This document shows positions 21,987 through 33,120 of a stretch of 64,000 nt of DNA, in pieces. Under the pieces are notes generated by a model. The model ran no database searches and was not told the DNA's origin. It was given only the letters and a program-made list of their open reading frames with translations. Location of the stretch: positions 61,820,744-61,884,743 of the forward strand of contig CM028381.1 of the NCBI GenBank assembly GCA_013146195.2. The letters run 5' to 3'. Source of the stretch: Codonopsis lanceolata. Its lineage: Eukaryota > Streptophyta > Magnoliopsida > Asterales > Campanulaceae. A program made the translations under genes and the position numbers. Positions within the stretch are counted from its first letter, which is position 1; every line of letters begins with the position of its first letter.

Positions 21987-22312
21987 CTAGTTTGTGCCCG
22001 TCATCGCACGGTTCGAATAATATTTTTGTTTGTAAAAGTTGTTTATAATAAGATGGTTAATTAAACTTGTTATAAGTAATTAAAATTTAAAATTAGAATA
22101 TTTTGAACAAAACTAAAATAAAGTAAATATTCAAATTGATTAATGAATGAGTAATTGATAGATTTGCGTAGAGATTTTCTTTAAAAAAATAACTTAAGAA
22201 ATAAAGTAATTAATAATTAATTGATACATAATAATTAGTAATTTTATGGTGAAATTGATAAAGTCGTCATGTGGCAGAACCGCAGCAGTGACTTGTATAA
22301 TTAATATATAGA
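21987..22312 (-). mobile_element. Non-autonomous Helitron in CRK intron 1
   Basis: On the minus strand it starts TCTATATATTAATTATACAA (5' end at 22312) and ends CCGTGCGATGACGGGCACAA then ACTAG (21987-21990). GTGC/GCAC forms the terminal hairpin. The flanks are A (21986) and T (22313), the exact host AT expected. 326 bp. Confidence 0.88.
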
Positions 22313-24667
22313 TTAATAGAAGAAACAATTAACATAAAATTGTCTCGTAAATGACTTGTATAAATAACATAGCATAAGAAGATGAAAATAGATGAGAATT
22401 GAAGAGTTTTAGTCAAGTTAAACTTGTATAAATTAAGTAGGATAAAATATGGTTTTAAATTAAATTATATTTACGAAAAGAAAAATATTTTTTTTTCTCA
22501 TTTTACATAAAGTTGACATGTGACAATCATTTTACTGAGATCTGTCTCGTGACGGCAGTAGTTTCTGTTCTAGTAATAGTTATAAATTATATATGTTTAT
22601 ATGTTATCCCCTAAACCAGGGCCGAATGTTTCAAAAATATTGGCAGAAAAAATTGACACGATTCGTTATTTTTTCCATCTAGGATCATATGTGTTGAACA
22701 TCTTGTTAGATTTCTCATTCGCCGTATATTGTGCTTTTTTCTTACTTTATTTTGTAACTTATCGCATGATTAATTCTACTACAAATTAACTCATACCTAA
22801 AAGGCTAAAACTATACAATCAGTTTCGGTTCAGGTTTTAGCAAAAAAGAGAAACAACACAGCTCGAACTATAATACTAATCGTTATCCCAATCATGGCCA
22901 TTGTGATATTCGTGGCTTTACTTTGCATCATCAACAGAACTTGGAACAAAAGAAGGCCTGAGGAGCAAAGTGATGAGAGTAAGTGCAAAATGGTTGTATA
23001 TTTGTAGTCTCAGCATACTAAATTTGGGCTTTGCTACAATGGAATTCGAACATAACGAAAGAAATTTTCAATCCCCGTTTTTTAATCTTATATTGAAGTG
23101 GCGGATGATATCGGCTCGGTTGAATCCTTGCAATACAACTTTAGTACTATTAGTGCTGCAACGAGTGACTTTTCTGAGAACAATAAGCTTGGAGAAGGTG
23201 GATTTGGTTCTGTATACAAGGTATTAATTAGAAAATAATTTCATATGAAAAGATTAATCTTTTGTCCCAGTTGTAACAATTCTTGCATTGACAAAGTATG
23301 TTCTATGACCAGGGTAGCCTTCAAAATGGACTGCAAATCGCCGTCAAGAGATTGTCTAGCATTTCCGAACAAGGTGAAATAGAATTCAAAAATGAGGTCT
23401 TGTTGGTTGCAAGGCTTCAACACAGGATTTGGTCAGGCTCCTTGGTTTTTGTCTGGAAGGACAAGAAAGGCTTTTGATCTATGAGTTCGTTCCTAATACA
23501 AGTCTCGATAAATTCTTATTTGGTATACTACATCTTTTAATCCTCTCATTCTACGTAGACTTTACCTCTATTTTGTACATGCATGACTAAAGCTTATAAC
23601 TAGTAATTCCATGTATGGTCCTATGGACTACTGTTTTATAGAAGTTTTTAATATGATTCATCAATCGAAATGCATGCTTCATATGTGGCTGCATTTTCAG
23701 GCTCAGCCAAGCGTGCAAATTTGGATTGGGATAGACGGTACAAAATAATAGATGGTGTTGCTCGGGGACTTCTTTACCTTCATGAAGATTCCCGACATAA
23801 GATTATTCATCGTGATCTGAAAGCAAGTAACATACTATTAGATGCGGAAATGAATGCTAAGATTGTCGATTTTGGTGTGGCAAGGTTGTTCACCCCCGAA
23901 GAAACCCAAGCCAATACAAATCGAATAGTTGGAACCTAGTAAGGTTTTTTTAATTTAACCAATTATCCCTTTAATTAGTTTATTTTCAAGTGGTTATGTA
24001 TTTTTTAGTGATTGTGAAACATTTAGGGTCTCAAAATTTACGGAATTTTTTAAGATTAAAAGTACTTTCCTAGCAAATTAAATATTTAACGAGAAAATAA
24101 AAGACCTTTTACGTCAATCATCTTCAGCATATATATTTTTGAAAGTACTAATATTTAGTTCTTGACCATTGTAGTGGATACATTGCACCAGAATATGCAA
24201 TGAATGGGCAGTTCTCAGTTAAGTCGGATGTTTTCAGCTTTGGTGTTTTAGTCTTGGAAATTGTGTCGGGTCGAAAGAACTATTTTCTAAACGAGGAGAG
24301 CAACGAAGATCTTAAAATCTATGTAAGATTCAATATGCGCGTTTTTCTTTTTTTACAGATATCTCTCACAATTAGGAACAATAACTAATGATATTTAATT
24401 TAATTTTACTATGATCACATTGTGTCATAGGCATGGAAAAGTTGGCGAGATGGAACAACTTCAAATTTGATAGATCCCATATTGATGGAAGGTTCAAGTG
24501 GGTCTATGCGTGACATGTTGAGATGCATCCACATTGGGTTGTTATGTGTTCAAGAAAGGGTAGCTAATAGGCCAACCATGGCTTCAATTGTTCTGATGCT
24601 TAGGAGCCAATCTATCAGCATCCCGATGCCGTTAGAGCCTGCATTTTTCATGCATAGTCGAGTATAA

Positions 24668-26966
24668 CTTAGAGACAACTGACTCCAATCAATCAAAAAC
24701 TAAATAAATGAATGACGCATACATAATTGACCTATATCCTCGATAGTACTTGAGGTTAACATTTAGTATGTACTAGAAAGGTTGATCGACGTGCATATTG
24801 CACCTGATGTTAATAATTTTTAAAAAAAATTGATTTGCTATTTCCTTCAAAAAAAAAAATTTGTTTACTTTTAATTATTGGATTCTTTTTGAATTTTAAT
24901 CTTTACTGAGTTTGTTAGAGTTATAAGTTGTGTTGTTGTGTGTATAGCTTTATTTATATATATTTTTGGTTCATTTATAATGTATGTTTTTTTTTATTAT
25001 TGTATAGCAACTTACCCTATACGTTTGTGTTTTTTATTGGTTATTTTTCTATATTTTTTTAATACCAAACTTGAATTTAATCTCTTTTATCAGTGTTTGA
25101 ATTGAAACAATTCAAATTAAGTGATCATAGATAAGTGCATTGTTGTTGGAGACTTTGTTTTGCTTATTTCGTTTATGGAGTTTGTGACTCTCTAAAAAGT
25201 AATATATTGTGCTAGAGAAATCAAACTCTACCCCAAATTAAGTATATATACTCGCACTAAAAAAATACAAAATTTGTCAAAAATATCTATAAAATCCAAC
25301 TTTGTCACCCAACCTAAGTTTTGTGCTATTTAATATCTCATTTTACAATTTTTTTTCTAGTTTACCCCATAGCCACGACGAACATTACCAATATGATGTT
25401 AAGTTGCAAATGATATTTCACGCATAGAACATTTTGACCATTTTTCGGCAACGCTTTCTCTGCTTTTATTATCCAAAAAGAAACTTCACTTTCTTCTTCT
25501 CCGACAACATTTTCTCTACTTCTTTTCCAATAATGACCTATTATGTAATTTTAAGAGAGATAATACTCCAGAGGTGTATGAATCTTTTTTTCAAATTGTT
25601 TTTTAGAAAAATAAGTAAAAATTGATGTGGAACCTTATCAGAGATCAAGAGAGATAAAACTCAAGATCATAGAATCACACTTAGGCCGTCAATGCCGCCA
25701 TGAAAAAGAACGCACTGAAAATTAAAGTCGCCACAGTCGCCGGTACTAAATGACCAAACTCCACCATTCATTTCTCTATTCCTCTCTCGTACTGCAAAAT
25801 ACACAAACATACACCATGAATTTCACATATATGAAATGTCTACACCAATGATGAACCACATCATGATTCAATCCTTCTTCATTGTTCTTAACTTCAGCTC
25901 TAACCAATTTTTCATTGGCACCTTACATATCATTGGTGGTTTGATTGGAGAAAATTCTCAAGCGTAAAAAAATTGTGCCACCATATCTACCACTGCGTAC
26001 CACCATCACCAAATTTGACGCAGCCTCACCAAATTGGGATGTGGGTCAATTTCGTTATCTTTCTAACTCCCATCATGGTTTGGGGAAACCTGAGAAAAAT
26101 GTATAATTTATATGAAAATGATACAAAATTACATTAAAGGGCAAAGTGGATTTGGTGGATACTTTTGGGGGAAATTTGTATTATGTTATAATTTCAATGG
26201 GGGCCAAAATACATTTAGCTCCCAAAATTAACAACTAAGTCTTACATTGCACCCCGAACCAACAAAGTGTCTCACTTTCAAACCTTATTTTACTATTGGT
26301 CCCACTTTGCCCCCTTTTTCCTATAGGCGTTAAAAAAAAAATGGAAAATGACATGTGCATATCACATGAGAATTATTCTGGTCATTTTGCTTGGGGTGCA
26401 AAGTTGAATTTTGTTATAAGTTCATTATTTAGTTAACCATTTGATATTTAAAATATGTTTTTAATTTAAAATAATAAATAATTGTTTCAATAATCTAAAA
26501 ATAATTATAGTTTGTCTCATGTTTAAATTTGAAGTTAAAAAAATACATTACTCCCCAAAATGAAATTATAGTTTGTCACATGTTCAATTTAGTCATTAAA
26601 CTTGGTTTTGACATTCAATAAGGTCACTCAAGTCATTTTCGTTAGTTATGTTGAATGGAAATAGTTAAGAAGACTAAAATACCCTCTGAACAAAATAATA
26701 TTATTTTGACTTAATCGTAATTTGGTCACCCTACTTTCGCACTTTTTCCAGTAATGTGACTTAATATTTATTTTCAATTTTTTTCAACCACTTTCTACTG
26801 TAACCCTTTTTCAATACTTTCATTCCACCATGGCCATCATATTGTGCTTTTGAAAGAAAATTTAAAATCTAAATTTTTTAGAACAATGAAAGAGAGACTT
26901 TGTCTTTTGGTTGTTTGAAAAAATAAAGATTACAAAGAGAGAAATAGAGAGACGAAGTAGGAAGAA
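24668..26966. other. Intergenic, AT-rich, no gene
   Basis: Low-complexity A/T stretches. 26190-26340 and 26570-26660 contain phrases common in MULE ends ('TTAGTCATTAAACTTGGTTT', 'AAGGTCACTCAAGTCATTTT'), but no inverted partner was located. No supportable coding sequence. Confidence 0.45.
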
Positions 26967-27760
26967 ATGGTGTTTGACAAAAGACAAGCAACCATGGTAT
27001 TTGACAAAAGTCAAGAAAATCCAACCTCGTCCACCTACAGCCTCCCCAATCTCCCCGATAAAGAAAATACCACCCCCTTCCTCCTCACCACCAGTAAACC
27101 CAACCACCCACCTCTCTCCTCCCAGTTTAAAACCTTCGCCAACATCTTCATCTCCATCGTCGGTGCCGACGTCTTATGCCTCCCTTACACCTTCAAGAAA
27201 ATCTGCTGGCTCATGGGATCCTTTATCCTCTTCTCTTCGCCACCCTTACTTACCATTGTATGATGCTAATAATCCAAACTCGCCGCAAGCTTAACCCCTC
27301 AAAAATCAATTTATTCGGCGATCTGGGTTTCTCTATTTATGGGTCCCTCGACTGGGTCTCAAGGAACATATGGAATATAAAGATCCCGGGTTAGTTAGTT
27401 AGCGAAGAAGAGGGAGATCTATTTTACGAAAATTAGAAACTTCCCGAGTGAGGTCAAAGTCGAGAAGGATCTCAGTGATGGATAAACATGTCAAATACCT
27501 CAGATGGTTGGGAAGGGCACTTTTCTTTTCAATATTGAAGTTATTCTGAATTTAAGCTTTTTATATACTGTGGTCAAGGTGCATAGATGGAATACAGAGA
27601 ACTCAGGTTGGAGCTGGGTTCTGCGTCAACTACCTCATATCCGTCGTCACCACATTAGCCTTCATCTTCAATCTCTCCCCCAATCCAGTCAACCCTCAAT
27701 CGTCAAGTTTGACTAAGAACTTGACCCCCAAATCTATGTTCATTTAGGGGTGTTTTCCTT
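26967..27760 (+). pseudogene. AVT3-type vacuolar amino-acid transporter remnant
   Basis: Encodes an N-terminal region of the AAAP transporter family: SSQFKTFANIFISIVGADVL, LPYTFKKICWLMG (first helix), then after a +1 shift TYHCMMLIIQTRRKL and LFGDLGFSIYGS. After about 200 bp of unrelated sequence, VGAGFCVNYLISVVTTLAFI continues it (27605-27670). Arabidopsis AVT3 genes are single-exon and about 430 codons; here only roughly the first 150 codons survive with at least two frame disruptions and an insertion. It would have exported amino acids from the vacuole. It is non-functional as it stands. Confidence 0.8.
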
Positions 27761-29089
27761 TTCAATTGGGTCTAAATTCTATTCCAACCTTGACCCATTT
27801 GGACCTTGTGATTATTTTTGTTGATGTTGTTGACATTGGAGCGATGGGTGTTGTCATGGTTGATAAATGGTTGATAATGTAGGCAAGGGTATTTTCGGGT
27901 TTCTACAAATGTATAAATCTTTACATCCAAAAAATTTGATGGAATGATGAACGTGCTATATGTTGCCAAGCATAATAATTAAACTAAAAAAAATGTAGAG
28001 TCACCTTATTGCAAGAAGTAGGAAAGTAGGGTGACCAAATTTTAATTTAAGCTTTTATTTAATTATGTTCTTATCTTTCACTTTCTTCCATCAATGCCAT
28101 CATTGATAGACCCACTACCATTTTCACCATCACCACCACCATCTCAAAATTTTCCATTAACCCAATAATAACTTTTTTATTTTATTTTATTTCTTTATCT
28201 AATTCCTTATATCTTCCTTCAAATTAACTTATTTGCAAAATCTTATCATTTATAGACTCACCACCACCACAACCTTAAATTTCACTATTTCAAAACCCAA
28301 ATTTAATTTTTTGAATTTATAAATTTGAAAATTGAAATCCAAACTTATATGAAGATTTGGAAATTTAATTATTTGGAAATCTAACAATGTTCTATTGCAC
28401 CTAAACTACCAATATCATCTATTACAACCCCGCCCACCGTCCATCACCACCACCAAGAAACACATTGACCTTGTCTTGCTCAAATGTAGAAATAAAATCT
28501 CTTTCTTTCTTCGAATGTCTCTATATTCGTAGTTATTTTCCTCCTTCCATGCTAGATCACTAAACAAGGAGAGAATCTTCTGGTGGGAAGGGAATAAAGA
28601 GATTACTTGAAAAGATACCAATATGTAACACTCTCTTTCAATTAAATGAGAGCTATGGTGGGAAGGGAATAAAGAGATTTTTTCATCTAACTACCTCATG
28701 TCCTATGGAAAGGATTAAACAATAAAGACCAAAATCGATTAGGGGTTTGAAACCCAATTAAGGAAATGAGTAAAATTTTTTTATGGATTTAAAGTATGGA
28801 ACCCATTTATTTGTGGTTAGTGCAGTTGCTTTGTTTGTAAGATCTATAATAGTGACCAATATGATAGTCTGTAGCTCTTCTTGTAGTAGTCCGAAAATTC
28901 AACGAAGTAAATTCAAAATTTTAGCTTTCTTCTTTAGAAAAACGCATAGATTCTTCAACTAAGTTCTCTATTTTTCTTCTTCTTTTTCTGGACATTATAG
29001 CACCTTTCCTTCACTTGTTTCTCTTAGTTTTTTCACAGATAATTGCTAAGCACACTACAGATTTGTTTAATATCTTGATTCTCATCAAA
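27761..29089. other. Intergenic sequence
   Basis: No gene recognised. A 24-bp exact direct repeat (TGGTGGGAAGGGAATAAAGA plus GATT) lies at 28581-28604 and 28656-28679. CACCACCACC-type simple sequence is found near 28120-28275. Confidence 0.5.
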
Positions 29090-29367
29090 ACATCTATTAT
29101 TATAGTTACAATTTTCATATACATCTAATAATGTCTTTGTAATATGAAGATAGAACATAGGGAGAAGAAAAATGAGTGATTACACATAATATTAATTATA
29201 GGTGGGTGACTTGTAATAGGAAAAGAAAAAATATGGAGTTAAAAATTGATAACTACTCACACATGTGAATGTGAGGGTGAATTTGAATCGGTGATTTTTT
29301 TTTTAAATAATATAATCTCAATCTCTTAATAACCATAGCCAATTAGCTAGTTGTTTTATTATATAAA
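29090..29367 (-). mobile_element. Helitron copy Z (array member)
   Basis: Matches the right part of the Helitron at 53082-53487 (ACATAGGGAGAAGAAAAATG, ACTCACACATGTGAATGTGA, CATAGCCAATTAGCTAGTTG). Its 5' end on the minus strand is eroded (TATTATATAA instead of TAATATAGA) and butts directly on the CTAG 3' end of the next copy. Its left part is truncated. Confidence 0.65.
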
Positions 29368-30119
29368 CTAGTTTTTGTGCTCATGTCTATGGCACGGTGT
29401 CTGGAATTTCATCAAAGTATTGTTTTTACTATTTTTTATTATTATTTTTTTTATATGAAAATGAATTTTATTAGATCAAGTGTACATTAGTAAGCAAAAA
29501 AAATTCAAGGCAATAAGTGGAAACAAAAATGTGAACAAAACAGGAGAAAAAAAGACAAACAGAAGGGAATGCAGGAAACTAATTTCATGAGTTTCAGATT
29601 ACATATGACAATACTAACCTATGCAGTAAGATCAATCTGGTTTATGTAAGAGCTGTAGCTTTCCCTATTGTTAAATTGTTATGTAGATGGGAACTAAATT
29701 CAGTATTTTCCTTTGGATAAAAAATGAATTTGATTAAATCAAGTGTACAATGGTAAACAAAAAACAGTCAAGTTATTAACTTAAAACAAAAATGTGAACA
29801 AAACAGGAGGAAAAAAAAAAGAAACATAATATAGAAAGCAAATAACTTATTACCATTGATGTAATCACAATGCCAGTATGAGATCAGTTCAATGAATAGT
29901 CGGGATAAACAAAACTCATAACTGACGGAGTAATTCAAGCAAAACTCATAACTTAAGGTTTTATATATAATTGTAGAGGGGTAATTATTCAAACATAACA
30001 TATAACTGAGGGATTCATTTGTAACTCATATACTTACGAATTAATCTTGACCGTCAGTTTTGTTTAGTACAATTCGATCATGGTTGCCAGTTAGACACTG
30101 AGCTCTTTTATAACATAGA
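29368..30119 (-). mobile_element. Helitron copy W (array member)
   Basis: 3' end (minus strand): CACCGTGCCATAGACATGAG, CACAAAAA, CTAG at 29368-29371. 5' end: TCTATGTTATAAAAGAGCTC ending at 30119. The 5' 400 bp is the inverted match of 2965-3430. An internal direct duplication (…AAAATGTGAACAAAACAGGA…) occurs at 29530 and 29790. Confidence 0.7.
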
Positions 30120-30404
30120 CAAGATATTCATGCCCATGTCTATGACACGGTGCCAGTATAACTAATTTCCTCAATTGATATGACAGTGCCTAAATAGAAT
30201 GTGCGATTTTAAGAAATGTTACATTTGAGGGTACATTGCTTCAAGTGATAGTTGAAGGATTAATGTTTATAAGGGGTGACTATTCAGAAGATTAATCATA
30301 GGGTGTGACTTTGCAATGTGAAGATAAAACATAGGGAGAAAAAAAAGGGTGACTGCTCATAATATTAATTATAGGGGGTTACTTGTAATAGGGAAGATAA
30401 TCCA
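30120..30404 (-). mobile_element. Helitron copy Y, truncated against the WNK fragment
   Basis: Starts at the right edge of copy W with a 3'-end-like sequence in which CTAG has become CAAG (30120-30123), then CATGTCTATGACACGGTGCC. It tracks the 53082-53487 family up to TTACTTGTAATAGGGAAGAT and then switches to kinase-coding sequence. Confidence 0.62.
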
Positions 30405-30750
30405 GGCCCTTAAGGATCTGTTCGGACCATTTCTTCAACGCTTTCATCGAAACCTGCTTATGCTTCTTCTTATAATCTCTCATATTTCCCGACATACAAA
30501 CTTCTGAAATGAAATTCAACGTTCTTCGCTCCTCATATCTCCATTCTTACTACAAAGCAATTATGGTTTTGTTCTTCAACATCGCCTGGAGCCAGACCTT
30601 CGAGTAAAACCACTCAAATGCTCTGTACACTTTCTTGAGTTCTTCATAGTGCCGGAACTGAGCAGCTCACTATACCGATCGCCAGGTTGGATCTACCTCA
30701 ACTAACGGCTCTGTGTCCCTATCACCCAGGTCGAAATCTATACTTGACAT
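30405..30750 (-). pseudogene. WNK-type kinase N-terminal fragment (WNK11-like)
   Basis: The minus-strand ATG at 30750 gives MSSIDFDLGD, EPLVEVDPT, a frame change, RYSELLSSGTMK, another change into KVYRAFE, then a garbled section, and finally RTLNFISEVCMSGNMRDYKK with KALKKWSEQILKGLD, where homology stops at 30405. The order (VDPT-GRY-ELLGKG-KKVYRAFD, then NFITE…SG.LR.Y..KH, then QIL.GL.YLH) is that of plant WNK (no-lysine) kinases, closest in memory to the short WNK11 type. The catalytic loop and everything downstream are missing. At least three frame disruptions are present. It abuts a Helitron fragment of the same orientation. Confidence 0.8.
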
Positions 30751-31414
30751 CTTCAATCCACAAAAAACTCCCTTGCTCGGAACGGGAAAACGCCGACGTT
30801 AATTCCAATCGCCGATCTACCCACCGAAACCCTAGCTTAGAGAAAATCTGGCGATCAGGTATACTTCATTTTTTCAAAAATGTGAATTGCGGAGATTCAA
30901 TTGGTGGGTTTCTCCATTTTCATGAAAATTTGGAAAAAGGGATTTTGTGATTATGCATATTCGGGATTCAGATCTGGGTTTGATAGAAGAATTTGAGGAA
31001 TCGAAATTAATTTGGAGTTGATTGAAGCCGGACGAGATGATGGGACTGTAACAACACGAGTAGCCATAAAGAGGGATGGGATGGAATTAGTGGAGGCGGC
31101 GATGGTGGCTTTGAAAAGTCCATCAGATCTAGAAATCAAACCCACTAATTCATGAATTTTTTATTTTTGTATTTTTATGTATACTCAATGTCATGAAATA
31201 AGAAATTCTTGAGGTTTTTTGTTTAAATAATTTCGAATGGATTGGCAAAAAGGGTTTTTTGATTTTCGTTTTAGATCTGGGTTTGCCATTGTCATCGTGG
31301 TATTAGTCAAGTAGAGCCATTTCATCCAAGCGTTTATCATATATGGCCTCTTAACCAAAAAGTTTGATAACTCCCCAAAATACCCCTAATACCTCCAAAC
31401 CCTAAAAGGCTTTC
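30751..31414. other. Sequence 5' of the WNK fragment
   Basis: CT-rich leader-like text just upstream (30760-30850, AAACCCTAGC) could be the WNK 5' untranslated region. The rest shows nothing recognisable. Confidence 0.4.
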
Positions 31415-31735
31415 TTGACTCTCAAAAGACTCAAACACTGTCGTCCTATCCCTCTCTCTCCTTTCTCGACGTGGCTCTCACCCCTCCGCTTCCTTCATCC
31501 TTCATCGTCCTTCACCCGTCCTCTGCCTCTTTTACCCTTTATCGTCCTCCGCCTCCATCCTCTATCGTTGTTGTTGTCCTCGTCCTCTGCCTCCTTCATC
31601 CTTCATCCTTCAACGTCCTCTACCTCCATCCAATGTTGTCATCTTCGTCCTCCGCTCCTTCATCGTCATCCTCTGTCTCCTCCATCGTCCTCAACCTCCA
31701 TCGTCTTCTTTTTCTCTATCAAACCATGTGAATGA
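31415..31735. repeat. Pyrimidine-rich low-complexity tract
   Basis: Dominated by CCTC, TCATC and TCCTTC units. The proline/serine-rich frames it opens on the plus strand have no other support. Confidence 0.75.
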
Positions 31736-31905
31736 ATGATAAACCAATTGGTTTATCAGTGAACTAGGTGTGGTCGACCACGAGTCAACCAATTCGTTTA
31801 TCAGTGAACCAGACGTAGTCGACTAGGCGACCAGAGTAAACCAATTGGTTTATCAGTGAACTAGGCGTGGTTGACTATGGTCGACTAGACGACCGATGTC
31901 GTCTA
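31736..31905. repeat. Tandem repeat of about 50 bp, three copies
   Basis: AAACCAATTGGTTTATCAGT, then GAACTAGGTGTGGTCGAC-like text, starts at about 31741, 31786 and 31837. Each unit contains the palindromes CCAATTGG and GTCGAC. Confidence 0.75.
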
Positions 31906-32069
31906 CTAGATGGCCGATGTGACCAACGGTATTTTAGACAGTTAATTGGTGAAAGTGGCCATAAAAGAGCATTTTTAAGTTAAGCTATAAATGACCAAGT
32001 CATCTTTGTCGTCTATACTTCTTTGATTTTTTGACTTGATGATAATGAAGCTGACCACCGTGGAAGCTA

Positions 32070-32255
32070 ATGATGATGAAGACGAGGGCAAAATAGGTAT
32101 TTCACCTAAATTAACGTCCAAACTTAACGTTCATTCAAAATTTGGGTTAACATGTAAGATAAGTATGGTACAGTAGTCACACCAAAAATTTTGACGTTCC
32201 AGTGGTCTAATTGCAACTTTTTGTAAAATACTGTGGCACAAAGATGTGTTTTACC
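32070..32255. mobile_element. Single arm of the 3905-5221 MULE family
   Basis: GATGATGAAGACGAGGGCAA, AATAGGTATTTCACCTAAAT and GTACAGTAGTCACACC track the right arm of the 1.3-kb MULE. No opposite arm was found near 31.2-32.0 kb, so it is a remnant. Confidence 0.6.
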
Positions 32256-32498
32256 TTATTTTAATTGTCATTTTTAGATTACACCGATTTATTTCAACAT
32301 AAAAGAGCAAAAATCTTCTTTAGAGATGTAACAACCATCGGTGGAGTCGAACTCAAACAGGAGTACTTTAGCACTGCCCTTTCAAACTCTTTTAAATTAA
32401 GACATCAAAGTCCAGTTTCTCACAATTGAGATTTGTGCTCGTTTGTTATACTTTTTTTTAAGTAGCTTTTGGCTTTTAACTTCAAAATAAATCATATT

Positions 32499-32625
32499 AC
32501 ATCTGTTCTAGGCAAAGTGTCCCTTTTTGAAATAATATTTTTATGTCTTAATTTGTGAAAGTAGATTTTTTAAGTGAAATATCTCAAAATGAAATAGTTG
32601 ACTCTTTGCCCGGAACGAATTAAGT
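32499..32625. mobile_element. Stowaway-like MITE remnant
   Basis: CATCTGTTCTAGGCAAAGTG at one end and GACTCTTTGCCCGGAACGAA at the other, of the same family as 3543-3720, with outer ends eroded. 32625-33120 holds nothing recognisable. Confidence 0.5.
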
Positions 32626-33120
32626 ATTTAGAGTATTTGTTTTAGCTTATAAGCTAAAAGCTAATAATCAATATTCAACACCATTTATGCATTGATAAAC
32701 CAAATTCAAAAAGTCTAAATTTTAAGTTTCTTTCATTTATTGAAAAACATTTTAAGAAATTTTAAAATGTTAGTTTGGTCCCACCTCGTGATTTTTATTC
32801 TTTGGTCCTACTATTGGTTTTTTTATATCTGAGATTCCCGATTTGGAGGTTAATGTTTTATTTTTTGTAAAAAATATTATGAAATAACAAAATTATCCTT
32901 ATTATCAAGCAAAATGTTATTTCACCTTTAAAAGTTTATGGACGAATGGCATAAATAGTCATACTATAAAATTGCGTCTTTCTAAAATTAAAATGATGTC
33001 ATTTCATGCTTATAAAAAAGTACAGAAAAGAGAGATGATATTCCCATCTGGGTTTTGCTTTAATTTCTAGAGGATCCCAAACACAAAGGGAAGTTACGCA
33101 AATTCATCAAAATTGTTCCT

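Larger units (their letters stand above)
19910..24667 (+). pseudogene. Cysteine-rich receptor-like kinase (CRK, DUF26), one frameshift
   Basis: Seven exons with canonical sites: 19910-20738, 22841-22978, 23099-23220, 23313-23522, 23701-23938, 24175-24322, 24431-24667; phases agree except in exon 4. The ATG at 19910 opens a signal peptide; a GTG 42 bases upstream is in frame but is not a plant start. Two DUF26 domains follow with C-x8-C-x2-C (CSGDISQDICRSC, CTPDLSEAQCLNC), a proline-rich hinge, a membrane helix in exon 2 (IILIVIPIMAIVIFVALLCI), then the kinase: LGEGGFGSVYK, the VAIK-type lysine in IAVKRL, HRDLKASNILLD, DFG in VDFGVARLF, and GYIAPEYAM. CRKs are plasma-membrane kinases of stress and immune signalling. 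One base is missing near 23425 (after LQHR), shifting exon 4 and giving TGA. The phase of exon 5 fits the undamaged frame, so this is a recent lesion or a sequencing error. Confidence 0.9.

Noticed and set aside
31415..31735. Two overlapping Ser/Pro/His-rich frames
   Set aside because: Low-complexity CCTC/TCATC repeat DNA opens several frames at once.
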